In this document: piece by piece, positions 16,662 through 24,502 of the stretch
Position numbering within the stretch: the stretch's first letter is position 1
How the letters are laid out: each line of letters starts with the position of its first letter
Source of the DNA: Streptomyces chattanoogensis
GTDB lineage: Bacteria; Actinomycetota; Actinomycetes; Streptomycetales; Streptomycetaceae
Length of the DNA: 36,735 nucleotides
Direction of reading: 5' to 3'
NCBI RefSeq assembly: GCF_001294335.1
Contig: NZ_LGKG01000173.1
Span: forward strand, 1-36,735
Program-made: the position numbers and the translations under genes
Notes under the pieces: generated by a model
The model's input: the letters and a program-made list of their open reading frames with translations, nothing else
Database searches by the model: none
Told to the model about the DNA's origin: nothing

Positions 16662-17051
16662 ATGCGGAAGCACGGCAGCACGCAGACCTTCCGGATCACG
16701 GGGGCGCGGCAGGGGCTGTCCGAGGACGTGAAGGGACGGCAGCGCCGCTATGTGATCTCGATGGCGGTCCGGAGCGTGGCGGTGGTGCTCTCCGTGGTGC
16801 TGTGGAACATCGAGCGACCGGTTGCCATTGCGACGCTGGTGCTGGGCATAGCGCTGCCGTACATCGCGGTGGTCATCGCCAACGCGGGCCGGGAGAACGC
16901 CCCTTCGCTGCCGTCGACGTTCGTCGCCCCGCCGGCGCGGCCCGTGCTGGGCCCCGGCGAACCGGCCGCCGACGGCCAGGGCGGCCCGGCGGAATCCGTT
17001 CCGGAGTCGGCGGAGGAGGACGCTCCGGGCCCCCGCCAGGAGCGAAGCTGA
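16662..17051 (+). CDS. DUF3099-domain membrane protein
   Basis: A 129-residue protein. The N-terminal segment (MRKHGSTQTFRITGARQGLSEDVKGRQRRYVISM) and two hydrophobic helices (about 35-75) match actinobacterial DUF3099; the C-terminal 45 residues are Pro/Glu-rich and low-complexity. No function is established. ATG at 16662 is chosen; GTG at 16659 adds one residue. A Shine-Dalgarno-like AGGTGGTGG lies upstream. Confidence 0.88.
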   Translation: MRKHGSTQTFRITGARQGLSEDVKGRQRRYVISMAVRSVAVVLSVVLWNIERPVAIATLVLGIALPYIAVVIANAGRENAPSLPSTFVAPPARPVLGPGEPAADGQGGPAESVPESAEEDAPGPRQERS

Positions 17052-17142
17052 TGGGCACGCGTCTGCAAAGCTCAAGAAAAGCTCAGATCAATCATGCAGA
17101 TCCGGTGCACCGCGCACCATTCCCCGTGACATACTGCGTAAG

Positions 17143-17209
17143 CGCTCCGCATCCCCCGTCGGAGCGACGGACCGACGCCGGGCGGCTCCCCCCGTGGCTG
17201 CCCGGCGTC
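17143..17209. terminator. Two GC hairpins after the DUF3099 gene
   Basis: CGCTCCG (17143-17149) pairs with CGGAGCG (17160-17166), and GACGCCGGGC (17174-17183) pairs with GCCCGGCGTC (17200-17209). They lie 90-160 bases past the DUF3099 stop and 40 bases before the next start. Termination of the upstream gene is most likely; a role in the next gene's leader is possible. Confidence 0.4.
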
Positions 17210-17249
17210 GCCATGTCCGCCCCCTGGTGAGGGACGTAGGGTTGAGGCC

Positions 17250-17528
17250 GTGACCTCCCCGAATCTCCCGAACTTCCCCGGCCTTCCCGGCTCTCCCGGC
17301 TCCGGCCCGGACACCGCCGTCTGCTCCGCCAAGGGCTGCCGCGCCGCCGCGGTCTGGGTGCTGGCCTGGAACAACCCGAAGCTGCACACTCCGGACCGCC
17401 GCAAGACCTGGCTGGCGTGCGAGGAGCACCGCGAGCATCTGTCGCAATTTCTGGGCGTACGGGGATTTTTGAAGGACGTGGTGACGCTGGAGGAGTGGGA
17501 GCGGCAGTCGTCAGCCACCGATGGCTGA
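17250..17528 (+). CDS. Small Cys/His protein, probable metal-binding knuckle
   Basis: A 92-residue protein. After a Pro/Gly-rich start, Cys25-x4-Cys30 (CSAKGC) and Cys57-x2-His60 (CEEH) could form one zinc site around a short beta sheet (AAVWVLAWNNPKLHTP). From memory, homologues next to moaA are sometimes labelled acetone carboxylase, which I consider a misannotation given the size. The start is GTG at 17250. The gene overlaps moaA tail-to-tail by 18 bases, and both stops are ends of one inverted repeat. Confidence 0.78.
   Translation: MTSPNLPNFPGLPGSPGSGPDTAVCSAKGCRAAAVWVLAWNNPKLHTPDRRKTWLACEEHREHLSQFLGVRGFLKDVVTLEEWERQSSATDG
17511..17528. repeat. Inverted repeat formed by two overlapping stop codons
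   Basis: TCAGCCA (17511-17517) and TGGCTGA (17522-17528) are perfect 7-bp arms around CCGA. The plus-strand TGA is the right end and the minus-strand TGA the left end. The same bases encode the C-terminal residues of both proteins. Confidence 0.85.
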
Positions 17529-18500
17529 CATCGGGCGCTCGGGCTGCAGGAAGGACGGGTCGTCCAGTCCGGAGCCCGCCTTCTTGCCCCACATCGCCTG
17601 CTTCCATATCCGGCCGATCTCGGCATCGGGGGCGTCCGAGCGCAGGGCGGCCCGCAGATCCGTCTCCTCGGTGGCGAACAGGCAGGTACGGACCTGACCG
17701 TCGGCCGTCAGGCGCGTACGGTCGCAGGCGCGGCAGAACGGGCGGGTGACCGAGGCGATCACACCGACGCGGTGCGGGCCGCCGTCGACGGTCCAGCGCT
17801 CGGCGGGCGCGGCGCCGCGCGCCTCCTGGCCCTCGGCGGTGAGCTCGAAGCGGGTGCGCAGCGAGGCCAGGATGTCGCCGGCGGTGATCATGCCGTCGCG
17901 CTTCCAGCCGTGCTGGGCGTCCAGCGGCATCTGCTCGATGAAGCGGAGTTCGTAGTCGTTCTCGATCGCCCAGGCGAGCAGGTCGGGGGCCTCGTCGTCG
18001 TTGAGCCCCGGCATCAGGACGGTGTTGACCTTGACCGGGGTGAGGCCGGCGGCGCGGGCCGCCTCCAGGCCGCGCAGGACGTCGTCGTGCCGCTTGCGGC
18101 GGGTCAGGGCCTGGAAGACGTCGGGGCGCAGGGTGTCGAGGGAGACATTGACACGGTCGAGGCCGGCGTCGCGCAGGGCCGTGGCGGTGCGCGCCAGGCC
18201 GATGCCGTTGGTGGTCAGGGACATCTGGGGGCGCGGGGTGAGCCGGGCGACGCGCTCGACGATGCCGACCAGGCCGGGGCGGAGCAGCGGCTCGCCGCCG
18301 GTGAAGCGGACCTCTTCGATGCCCAGGTCCCGTACGGCAATGGTGATCAGGCGGACTATCTCGTCATCGGTGAGCAGATCGGGCTTGGCGAGCCATTGCA
18401 GGCCCTCTTCGGGCATGCAGTACGTACACCGCAGATTGCAGCGGTCGGTGAGCGAAACACGCAGGTCGGTGGCCACACGGCCGTATGTGTCGATGAGCAC
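17511..18500 (-). CDS. moaA: GTP 3',8-cyclase MoaA
   Basis: A 329-residue radical-SAM enzyme that starts molybdenum cofactor synthesis, converting GTP to 3',8-cyclo-GTP. CNLRCTYC (Cys21, Cys25, Cys28) binds the SAM cluster; the second cluster uses Cys256, Cys259 and Cys273 (CRACDRTRL...RTC). The protein ends in Gly-Gly, the conserved MoaA tail. The start is GTG at 18500 with GGAGGGGG upstream. No other moa gene is nearby, so the pathway is split in the genome. Its last codons overlap the convergent small Cys/His gene. Confidence 0.96.
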   Translation of the reverse strand: MLIDTYGRVATDLRVSLTDRCNLRCTYCMPEEGLQWLAKPDLLTDDEIVRLITIAVRDLGIEEVRFTGGEPLLRPGLVGIVERVARLTPRPQMSLTTNGIGLARTATALRDAGLDRVNVSLDTLRPDVFQALTRRKRHDDVLRGLEAARAAGLTPVKVNTVLMPGLNDDEAPDLLAWAIENDYELRFIEQMPLDAQHGWKRDGMITAGDILASLRTRFELTAEGQEARGAAPAERWTVDGGPHRVGVIASVTRPFCRACDRTRLTADGQVRTCLFATEETDLRAALRSDAPDAEIGRIWKQAMWGKKAGSGLDDPSFLQPERPMSAIGG

Positions 18501-18607
18501 AGGGCCCCCTCCCCGACAGTTTTCGATCGGCTGCCTTCAGCGGTGGATCAGTACGTGTTCGAGCCTACGCGATGGGTCCGACAGTGAGCAGGGCTGAGAA
18601 GCACGAG

Positions 18608-18653
18608 GTGGGCGGGGCGGCGTCGTAGATCTCTACGACGCCGCCCCGCCCAC
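18608..18653 (-). terminator. Long terminator hairpin after the symporter operon
   Basis: A perfect 22-bp inverted repeat (18608-18629 with 18632-18653; outer arm GTGGGCGGGGCGGCG) around a 2-base centre. It lies 36 bases past the symporter stop on the minus strand and also shields the divergent side of moaA. Confidence 0.85.
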
Positions 18654-18688
18654 GCGCTGTACGGACGGCTCAGAGGGCGGTCCGGCGG

Positions 18689-20302
18689 CTAGTGGGCGCC
18701 GGTTCCGGTCAGCGAGCGCACCTCGAGTTCGGCGTACTTCCGGGCGTCCGGCTCCTCCTTGGAGAGCAGGGAGCCGAGCCAGCCGAGGAGGAAGCCCAGC
18801 GGGATGGAGATCAGGCCGGGGTTCTCCAGGGGGAAGAAGCCGAAGTCGGCGCCGGGGAACATCGAGGTCTCCTTGCCGGAGACGACCGGGGAGAAGAGGA
18901 CCAGCAGGACGGACGAGGCGAGGCCGCCGTAGATGGACCACAGCGCGCCCTGGGTGGTGAAGCGCTTCCAGAACAGGCTGTAGAGGAGGGTCGGGAGGTT
19001 GGCGGAGGCGGCGACCGCGAAGGCGAGCGCCACCAGGCCGGCGACGTTCAGGCCCCGTGCGAAGACGCCGAGGACGATGGCCACCGCCCCGATGCCGACG
19101 GTCGCCCAGCGGGCGGCGCCGACCTCCTCCTTCTCGGTGGCCTCGCCCTTGCGGAGCACATTGACGTAGATGTCGTGGGCGAAGGACGAGGACGAGGCGA
19201 GGGTGAGGCCGGCGACCACGGCGAGGATCGTGGCGAAGGCGACCGCCGAGATGACGGCGAGCAGCACCGCGCCGCCGGTGGATCCGGCGCCGCCGCCGAT
19301 CACCTCGGCGAGCTGCGGGGCCGCGGTGTTGCCCGGCTTCTCGATGTCACCGGGCTTGATCAGGGCGGCGGCGCCGAAGCCCAGCGCGATGGTCATCAGG
19401 TAGAAGACGCCGATGATGCCGATCGCCCAGTTCACGGACTTCCGGGCGGCCTTGGCGGTGGGGACCGTGTAGAAGCGGATGAGGATGTGCGGCAGGCCCG
19501 CGGTACCCAGGACGAGGGCGATGCCCAGCGAGATGAAGTCGATCTTCGAGGTGGCGGTGGCGCCGTACTTGAGGCCGGGCTCCAGGAAGGCTTCGCCCTT
19601 GCCGCTGTTCGCCGCGGCGGCGCCGAGCAGCTCGGAGAGGTTGAAGTGGAATTTGAGCAGCACCAGGAAGGTGATCAGCAAGGTGCCCGCGATCAGCAGC
19701 ACCGCCTTGATCATCTGGACCCAGGTGGTTCCCTTCATGCCGCCGATGGTGACGTAGAGGATCATCACGATGCCGACGAGGACGACGACGAGGATCTTTC
19801 CGGCCTCGCTGGTGATGCCGAGGAGCAGGGTGACCAGGGCGCCGGCGCCCGCCATCTGGGCGAGCAGGTAGAAGATCGAGACGACGATGGTGGAGGCGCC
19901 CGCGGCCGTACGGACCGGGCGGCGGCGCATCCGGTACGCGAGGACGTCGCCCATGGTGAACCGGCCCGAGTTGCGCAGCGGTTCGGCCACCAGGAGGAGG
20001 GCGACGAGCCAGGCGACGAGGAAGCCGATGGAGTAGAGGAAGCCGTCGTAGCCGAAGAGGGCGATGGCGCCGGCGATGCCGAGGAAGGACGCGGCGGACA
20101 TGTAGTCGCCGGAGATGGCCAGGCCGTTCTGGAAGCCGCTGAACTGGCGGCCGCCGGCGTAGAAGTCCTCCGCGCCCTTGGTCTGCCGGCCGGCCCAGAC
20201 GGTGATGCCGAGGGTGGCGGCGACGAAGGCCGCGAAGAGGGTGATGATCAGGGCGCGGTGCTCGCCCGCACCGCCCGCCGCGAGCTGCTGGGAGAGGTTC
20301 AT
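18689..20302 (-). CDS. Solute:sodium symporter, cation/acetate type (ActP/MctC-like)
   Basis: A 537-residue SSS-family protein with about 13 membrane helices. GGRQFSGFQNGLAISGDYMSAASFLGIAG near the N-terminus is typical of the acetate/monocarboxylate symporter branch (ActP in E. coli, MctC in Corynebacterium), which takes up acetate, propionate or pyruvate with a cation. The ATG at 20302 overlaps the upstream DUF485 gene by ATGA and has AAGGACGG upstream; longer in-frame starts are rejected. DUF485 next to ActP is the E. coli yjcH-actP arrangement, which strengthens the substrate inference. Confidence 0.93.
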   Translation of the reverse strand: MNLSQQLAAGGAGEHRALIITLFAAFVAATLGITVWAGRQTKGAEDFYAGGRQFSGFQNGLAISGDYMSAASFLGIAGAIALFGYDGFLYSIGFLVAWLVALLLVAEPLRNSGRFTMGDVLAYRMRRRPVRTAAGASTIVVSIFYLLAQMAGAGALVTLLLGITSEAGKILVVVLVGIVMILYVTIGGMKGTTWVQMIKAVLLIAGTLLITFLVLLKFHFNLSELLGAAAANSGKGEAFLEPGLKYGATATSKIDFISLGIALVLGTAGLPHILIRFYTVPTAKAARKSVNWAIGIIGVFYLMTIALGFGAAALIKPGDIEKPGNTAAPQLAEVIGGGAGSTGGAVLLAVISAVAFATILAVVAGLTLASSSSFAHDIYVNVLRKGEATEKEEVGAARWATVGIGAVAIVLGVFARGLNVAGLVALAFAVAASANLPTLLYSLFWKRFTTQGALWSIYGGLASSVLLVLFSPVVSGKETSMFPGADFGFFPLENPGLISIPLGFLLGWLGSLLSKEEPDARKYAELEVRSLTGTGAH

Positions 20303-20664
20303 GCGCCGTCCTTCTCGAGAGTTACCGCGCCCTCCAGGCGGGCCCTGATGGCCTCGGCCTTCGGGTCGAGCCGGGCGGCGGCGTGCCGGGAGTACCACCA
20401 GGCGATCAGGAACGTCGTGGCGAACTGGGCGATGCCGAGGACGAAGGCGACGTTGAGATGGCCGAGGACCTTGGTGCCCATGAAGCCGCCGGCGTAGCTC
20501 GACAGCAGGACGTACCCGAGGTACCAGAGGATGAAGGCGAGGGTCAGCGGGAAGGCGAACGAGCGGTGGGAGCGGCGCAGTCGGGCGAATTCCGCGCTCG
20601 ACTGCACCTGGCGGTAGTCGGGCGGTTCCTGTGTCCCCGGGTCACGGGTGGGTGCGGAGCTCAC
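20299..20664 (-). CDS. DUF485 (YjcH-like) membrane protein
   Basis: A 121-residue protein. Residues 1-25 are polar; two helices (FAFPLTLAFILWYLGYVLLSSYAGGF and LNVAFVLGIAQFATTFLIAWWYSRHA) match DUF485, a family that accompanies acetate symporters and may be an accessory subunit. The start is GTG at 20664, with AGGAGA 5 bases upstream; a longer frame to 20715 lacks a ribosome binding site. It is the first gene of the two-gene operon. A CRP-like palindrome lies 66 bases upstream. Confidence 0.92.
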   Translation of the reverse strand: MSSAPTRDPGTQEPPDYRQVQSSAEFARLRRSHRSFAFPLTLAFILWYLGYVLLSSYAGGFMGTKVLGHLNVAFVLGIAQFATTFLIAWWYSRHAAARLDPKAEAIRARLEGAVTLEKDGA

Positions 20665-20729
20665 GGACTCTCCTGAAGCGTAGAGGCTGATATGTCGGAT
20701 TTGCACGGCCGACAATAAGGCCCGGATAA

Positions 20730-20743
20730 GTGATGTGGATCAC
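20730..20743. promoter_or_regulatory. CRP-like palindromic operator upstream of the acetate symporter operon
   Basis: GTGA-TGTGGA-TCAC matches all eight core bases of the CRP consensus (GTGA-N6-TCAC). Its centre is about 72 bases before the DUF485 start. TTGTCG (20715-20710) and TATCAG (20692-20687) at 17-base spacing are a weak minus-strand promoter; if used, the palindrome is centred near -56, close to a class I activator position. Confidence 0.5.
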
Positions 20744-20934
20744 GCATGGTAGAGCCGCGGACACCGATACGACAGAGGGCGGCCGACGGAAACCGCGAAG
20801 AAAATCGCAGGAATGCCACCCCCGGCCGCCACCGCCGCGCGGGCGCCTCGTTGAGCCGGATGTGACTCCGCCGCCCGCGCAGGCTCCGCAGCCCTCCGGT
20901 CCCCGTCGGCACCCCTACGGCAGCGTCCGGCTGC

Positions 20935-20980
20935 CCGCCCCTCCCCCACTCTCGGCTTCGCTCGAGCGGGAGGTGCCCCC
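20935..20980. repeat. Streptomyces-type interspersed hairpin repeat
   Basis: CTCCCCCACTCTCGGCTTCG and CTCGAGCGGGAGGTGCCCCC follow one another and can fold into an imperfect stem. From memory near-identical elements are scattered between genes in many Streptomyces genomes. It interrupts any reading of the surrounding frame as a conserved protein. Confidence 0.55.
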
Positions 20981-21215
20981 TCCCGCCGCCCCGGTGGTAC
21001 GGCGCCCGGCCGGGCCGCCCCCGCACCGCTGGTACGGCCCCCGCATCGCGCTGCCCCCACTGAGCATCGCCACCCTGCGGCGCGGCGCCTGAACCGGGCC
21101 GGCGGCCTGTCGGGAGATGGGCTGACAGTGCATCACTTCGCCGTTCCTGACAGGTTTTTTCCCGGTTCCATTGCTGCGCATCGCAGAACGCCGCTAACTT
21201 CACCTCTCATTGCAT

Positions 21216-21245
21216 CCGCCCGTGCGCAAACCCGCGCACGGGCGG
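21216..21245 (+). promoter_or_regulatory. Perfect hairpin in the protease mRNA leader
   Basis: CCGCCCGTGCGC (21216-21227) pairs with GCGCACGGGCGG (21234-21245) across AAACCC. It ends 24 bases before the protease ATG, outside the ribosome binding site. It could stabilise the message, act as an attenuator, or be read as a terminator. Confidence 0.6.
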
Positions 21246-21269
21246 TCTCACGGATGATGTGGAGTACCC

Positions 21270-22787
21270 ATGGCTCATCCCCGATCCAGACGCGCGCGGG
21301 CCCTGGCCCTGCCGCTCGGACTGGCTCTGACGGCGTCGCTCGGTTTCCTCCCCGGAGCGGCCACCGCCGCCCCGCAGGACTCCGCCCCCGCCGCCGCGGC
21401 CTCGACCAACGGCCCGCTCCTGTCGTACGTCGTGAACACCACGCCGGACCACGCCACGGTCGGCCAGGTGCAGAAGGCGATAACCAAGGCCGGCGGGAAG
21501 GTGATCGTCGCCCATGAGCGCATCGGCGTGATCGTCGTCCACTCGGCCAACCCGGACTTCGCCAAGACCATCCGCACGGTGCCGGGTGTGCAGTCGGCGG
21601 GCGCGTCCCGTACCGCGCCGCTCAAGGCGTCCGGCACCACCGACATCGGCAAGCCGCAGAAGATCGACCGGCTGTCGAAGTCGCAGCTGAGGTCGGTGGC
21701 CACGGCGGCGAAGGCGAACGGCGAGGAGCCGCTCGAGCCGCTCCAGTGGGACCTGCCCGCCATCAAGGCCGACCAGGCCGCGAAGGTGAACCCCGGCAGC
21801 AGGAACGTCACCGTCGGCATCATCGACACCGGTGTGGACGACACCCACCCGGACCTGAAGGCCAACTTCTCCGCGAAGCAGTCCGCCAACTGTGTGGGTG
21901 GCGTGGCGGATACGTCCAAGGGGGCCTGGCGGCCCTGGGACCCGGACGAGGACTACCACGGCACGCATGTCGCGGGCACGATCGCCGCGGCCCGCAACGG
22001 CGTGGGCGTCGCGGGTGTCGCGCCCGGCGTGAAGATCTCCGCGATCAAGGTCAGCGAGCCCAAGACCTCCCTGTTCTACGCCGAGAGCGTGGTGTGCGCC
22101 TTTGTGTTCGCGGCCGACCACGGCATAGCGGTCACCAACAACAGCTATTACGTCGACCCGTGGATGTTCAACTGCAAGGATGACGCCGATCAGGCCGCGA
22201 TCATTGACGCGGTCGGCCGGGCCGCGAAATACGCCCAGGGCAAGGGCGTGCTGAACGTCGCCGCGGCCGGCAACTCCAATCTGGACCTGGCGGCCGACAA
22301 GCTCACCGACAGCGGCAGCCCCAACGACTCGACCCCCGTCGAGCGCACCATCAGCCCCAAGACCTGCTGGGACGTGCCCACCCAGCTGCCGGGCACGGTG
22401 ACCGTCTCGGCGACCGGGGTGCACAAGGCCAAGTCGTTCTACTCCAACTACGGCCTGGGACAGATCGATGTGGCCGCCCCGGGCGGCGACTCCAAGCAGG
22501 TGCCCGAGCTGCCCGCCAAGAACGGCAACATCCTGTCCACCGTGCCGGGCGGCGACTGGGCCTTCCTGGCCGGTACGTCCATGGCGACTCCGCATGTCGC
22601 GGGCGTGGCGGCGCTCCTGAAGAGCACGCACCCCAAGTCGAGTCCGCAGGAGATCCAGTGGCTGCTCAAGCAGCAGGCGGACAACCCCGGCTGCCCCACG
22701 GGCGACGCCACCTGCACGGGGACTAAGCAGATCAACAGCCACTACGGCTACGGCATCGTCAACGCGCTGGACGCGGTCAAGAGCTAG
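21270..22787 (+). CDS. Secreted subtilisin-like (S8) serine protease
   Basis: A 505-residue exported endopeptidase. A signal peptide (1-34, ending ATAAPQ) is followed by an I9-like propeptide (about 48-115) that would assist folding and inhibit the zymogen. The catalytic triad is Asp186 (GIIDTGVD), His233 (HGTHVAG) and Ser437 (GTSMATPHVAG), with the oxyanion Asn in AAAGNSN. Four to six Cys in the mature part suggest disulfides. No membrane anchor or sorting motif, so it is probably released to digest extracellular protein. The ATG follows TGTGGAG. It overlaps the convergent YhhN gene by 11 bases. Confidence 0.94.
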   Translation: MAHPRSRRARALALPLGLALTASLGFLPGAATAAPQDSAPAAAASTNGPLLSYVVNTTPDHATVGQVQKAITKAGGKVIVAHERIGVIVVHSANPDFAKTIRTVPGVQSAGASRTAPLKASGTTDIGKPQKIDRLSKSQLRSVATAAKANGEEPLEPLQWDLPAIKADQAAKVNPGSRNVTVGIIDTGVDDTHPDLKANFSAKQSANCVGGVADTSKGAWRPWDPDEDYHGTHVAGTIAAARNGVGVAGVAPGVKISAIKVSEPKTSLFYAESVVCAFVFAADHGIAVTNNSYYVDPWMFNCKDDADQAAIIDAVGRAAKYAQGKGVLNVAAAGNSNLDLAADKLTDSGSPNDSTPVERTISPKTCWDVPTQLPGTVTVSATGVHKAKSFYSNYGLGQIDVAAPGGDSKQVPELPAKNGNILSTVPGGDWAFLAGTSMATPHVAGVAALLKSTHPKSSPQEIQWLLKQQADNPGCPTGDATCTGTKQINSHYGYGIVNALDAVKS

Positions 22788-23496
22788 CGGTACGGCGCTG
22801 GGCGCCGACTGCCGTGGGGGGCCGGGTGGTTCGCCGCCCGGCCCCCTCCGGCCCCGCGGCCGCCCGCAGCACCCCCTCGGCCAGCGCGAGCTGCGCCGCC
22901 GCATAGGTGAGCATGATCCAGAACTGCGGGACCGGCAGCTGCGGCCAGTGGGCGATACCGCTCGCGATGAGGGTGTCGGAGAGCAGGAAGAGCAGCCCGC
23001 CGGCCGCCGCCCACGGGCCCGCGCGGAGCGCCCCGAAGGCCATCGCGGTCAGCAGAAGGCTGTAGCCGGCGACCGGGACCCGCAGATCGGCCGGGAGGTC
23101 CGGCCACAGCAGGACGACGGTGCCGGCCAGCACCGCGCCGTACACCGCCCCCAGACCGCCCGTACGGGCCCGTCCGCCCACCGGTGCCCCGTGCCGGGCG
23201 GACAGCACCAGGTAGCAGACGTGTCCGGCGGCGAACGACCCCATCCCCGCCAGGAAGACGGTGTCCCCGCCGATCTGGAGGAAGGTGTCGCCGCCGCAGC
23301 CGAACAGCAGCGCACCGGCGAGCAGCGGCGGGCCTCCGCGGGCCAGGACGGACGCGGCGAGCACCGGCATCAGCGCGGGCTTGGTGAGCTGCGCGAGGGT
23401 GGAGGCGCCCGCGGCCAGGGCGCCGAGGTGGACGACGGCGAGCGCGGCGAAGGCGCCGAGCAGGGGCCGTACGGCCCAGGGCAGCCGAGCCGTCAC
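22777..23496 (-). CDS. YhhN/TMEM86-family protein, putative lysoplasmalogenase
   Basis: A 239-residue integral membrane protein of about eight helices. The LLFGCGGDTFLQ and LFLLSDTLIAS motifs carry the conserved acidic residues of the YhhN/TMEM86 family. Animal TMEM86B hydrolyses the vinyl-ether bond of lysoplasmalogens; bacterial members have been linked to the same reaction. It overlaps the upstream sterol-desaturase-superfamily gene by ATGA, which implies a shared pathway. The C-terminal 25 residues are polar and arise where the gene overlaps the protease stop. Confidence 0.85.
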   Translation of the reverse strand: MTARLPWAVRPLLGAFAALAVVHLGALAAGASTLAQLTKPALMPVLAASVLARGGPPLLAGALLFGCGGDTFLQIGGDTVFLAGMGSFAAGHVCYLVLSARHGAPVGGRARTGGLGAVYGAVLAGTVVLLWPDLPADLRVPVAGYSLLLTAMAFGALRAGPWAAAGGLLFLLSDTLIASGIAHWPQLPVPQFWIMLTYAAAQLALAEGVLRAAAGPEGAGRRTTRPPTAVGAQRRTASS

Positions 23497-24386
23497 GCGA
23501 CCGTTTCCTCTACGGAGGCGGAGGCGGAGGCGGCGGCGGACGGGGAAGGGGCAGCCGCGGCCGGCTGCCAGCCCGGCCCGCGGAAGATCCGCCCCGCCCG
23601 CTCCCCCCAGCTGCGCGCGGCCCGGACGTCGCGGGCGATGGCCGCGTACTCATGGGTGGCCACCCGCAGCGGGTTGTAGGTTTTGATGTTCTTGGTGAGG
23701 CCGTAGACGGGCCGCTTGGTCTCGGCGACGAACGAGCCGAACATCCGGTCCCAGATGATCAGGATCCCGCCGAAGTTGCGGTCCAGGTAGCCGCCCTGCG
23801 AGGCATGGTGCACCCGGTGGTGGGAGGGCGTGTTGAACACGAACTCGAGGGGGCGGGGCAGCTTGCCGACGCGTTCCGTGTGCACCCAGAACTGGTAGAC
23901 GAGGTTGGCCCCGGAGGTGAAGGCGATCGCGGCCGGGTGCACGCCGAGGGCGATCATCGGGACGTAGAACGGCCAGACGGTCCACGTCGTCCACGGCTGG
24001 CGCAGCGCGGTGGTGAGGTTGAACTTCTCGCTGGAGTGGTGCACCACATGGCAGGCCCACAGGATGCGGATGACGTGGTGCCCGCGGTGCGACCAGTAGT
24101 AGAAGAAGTCCTGGGCGAGCAGCATCAGCAGCAGCGTCCACCAGAGCACCGGGACGCGCAGCGGGGTGAGTTCGTAGACCGCGGCGTAGATCGCCACGAT
24201 GGGTATCTTCCACAGCGCGTCGAAGACGAGGCTGCCCAGCCCCATGCCGACGCTGGTGGCGGCGTCCTTGGCTTCGTAGCCTTCCGCGTCCTCGTCGGGA
24301 TGCAGGCGATAGCTCACCATCTCCACGACGGTGAGCAGGACGAAGGCCGGTACGGACCACAACACGACATCGGGCAGGTGCGGCAT
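23493..24386 (-). CDS. Sterol desaturase superfamily, alkylglycerol-monooxygenase-like
   Basis: A 297-residue integral membrane di-iron oxygenase. Histidine boxes: HRGHH (100-104), HVVHH (113-117), His169 and HHRVHH (189-194). The pattern HHSSEKFNLTTALRQ, NTPSHHRVHH, LIIWDRMFGSF and VYGLTKNIKTYNP closely resembles animal alkylglycerol monooxygenase (TMEM195/AGMO), which cleaves glyceryl ethers, more than C5 sterol desaturases. The Ala/Ser-rich tail (from about 265) is variable. I chose ATG at 24386; ATG 24398 and GTG 24410 are alternatives without better signals. It is the first gene of a two-gene unit with YhhN. Confidence 0.88.
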   Translation of the reverse strand: MPHLPDVVLWSVPAFVLLTVVEMVSYRLHPDEDAEGYEAKDAATSVGMGLGSLVFDALWKIPIVAIYAAVYELTPLRVPVLWWTLLLMLLAQDFFYYWSHRGHHVIRILWACHVVHHSSEKFNLTTALRQPWTTWTVWPFYVPMIALGVHPAAIAFTSGANLVYQFWVHTERVGKLPRPLEFVFNTPSHHRVHHASQGGYLDRNFGGILIIWDRMFGSFVAETKRPVYGLTKNIKTYNPLRVATHEYAAIARDVRAARSWGERAGRIFRGPGWQPAAAAPSPSAAASASASVEETVA

Positions 24387-24468
24387 GCCCCGCACCATAA
24401 GGGCGGTCACGGGGGCGCCGCTAGGGGTTGTTACCGAGAAGTATGTAAGACGGGCCGTCAGCTACCGG

Positions 24469-24496
24469 GGGCGGGCGTACCGGTGGTAGCCCGCCC
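24469..24496 (-). terminator. Terminator after the motif-sharing pair
   Basis: GGGCGGGC (24469-24476) pairs with GCCCGCCC (24489-24496) across a 12-base loop, 6 bases past the stop at 24503 on the minus strand. It separates this pair from the sterol-desaturase-type gene. Confidence 0.65.
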
Positions 24497-24502
24497 GCGG
24501 CC

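Larger units (their letters stand above)
20716..21269. other. Intergenic region between the symporter operon and the protease
   Basis: About 550 bases. It holds the CRP-like site, a Pro-rich open frame at 20730-21092 that I do not accept as a gene, a Streptomyces-type intergenic hairpin repeat (20935-20980) and a hairpin leader before the protease. CTGACAG occurs as a direct repeat at 21121 and 21147, the second followed by a T-run, and may belong to the protease promoter. Confidence 0.45.

Noticed and set aside
17051..17230. 59-residue frame starting in the DUF3099 stop (TGATG)
   Set aside because: Third-position G/C is low in its first half, consistent with promoter DNA, and it reads through two hairpins. 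A real peptide is not excluded.
20730..21092. Pro-rich plus-strand open frame
   Set aside because: It begins within the CRP-like site, contains the interspersed hairpin repeat, has no ribosome binding site and no known domain.
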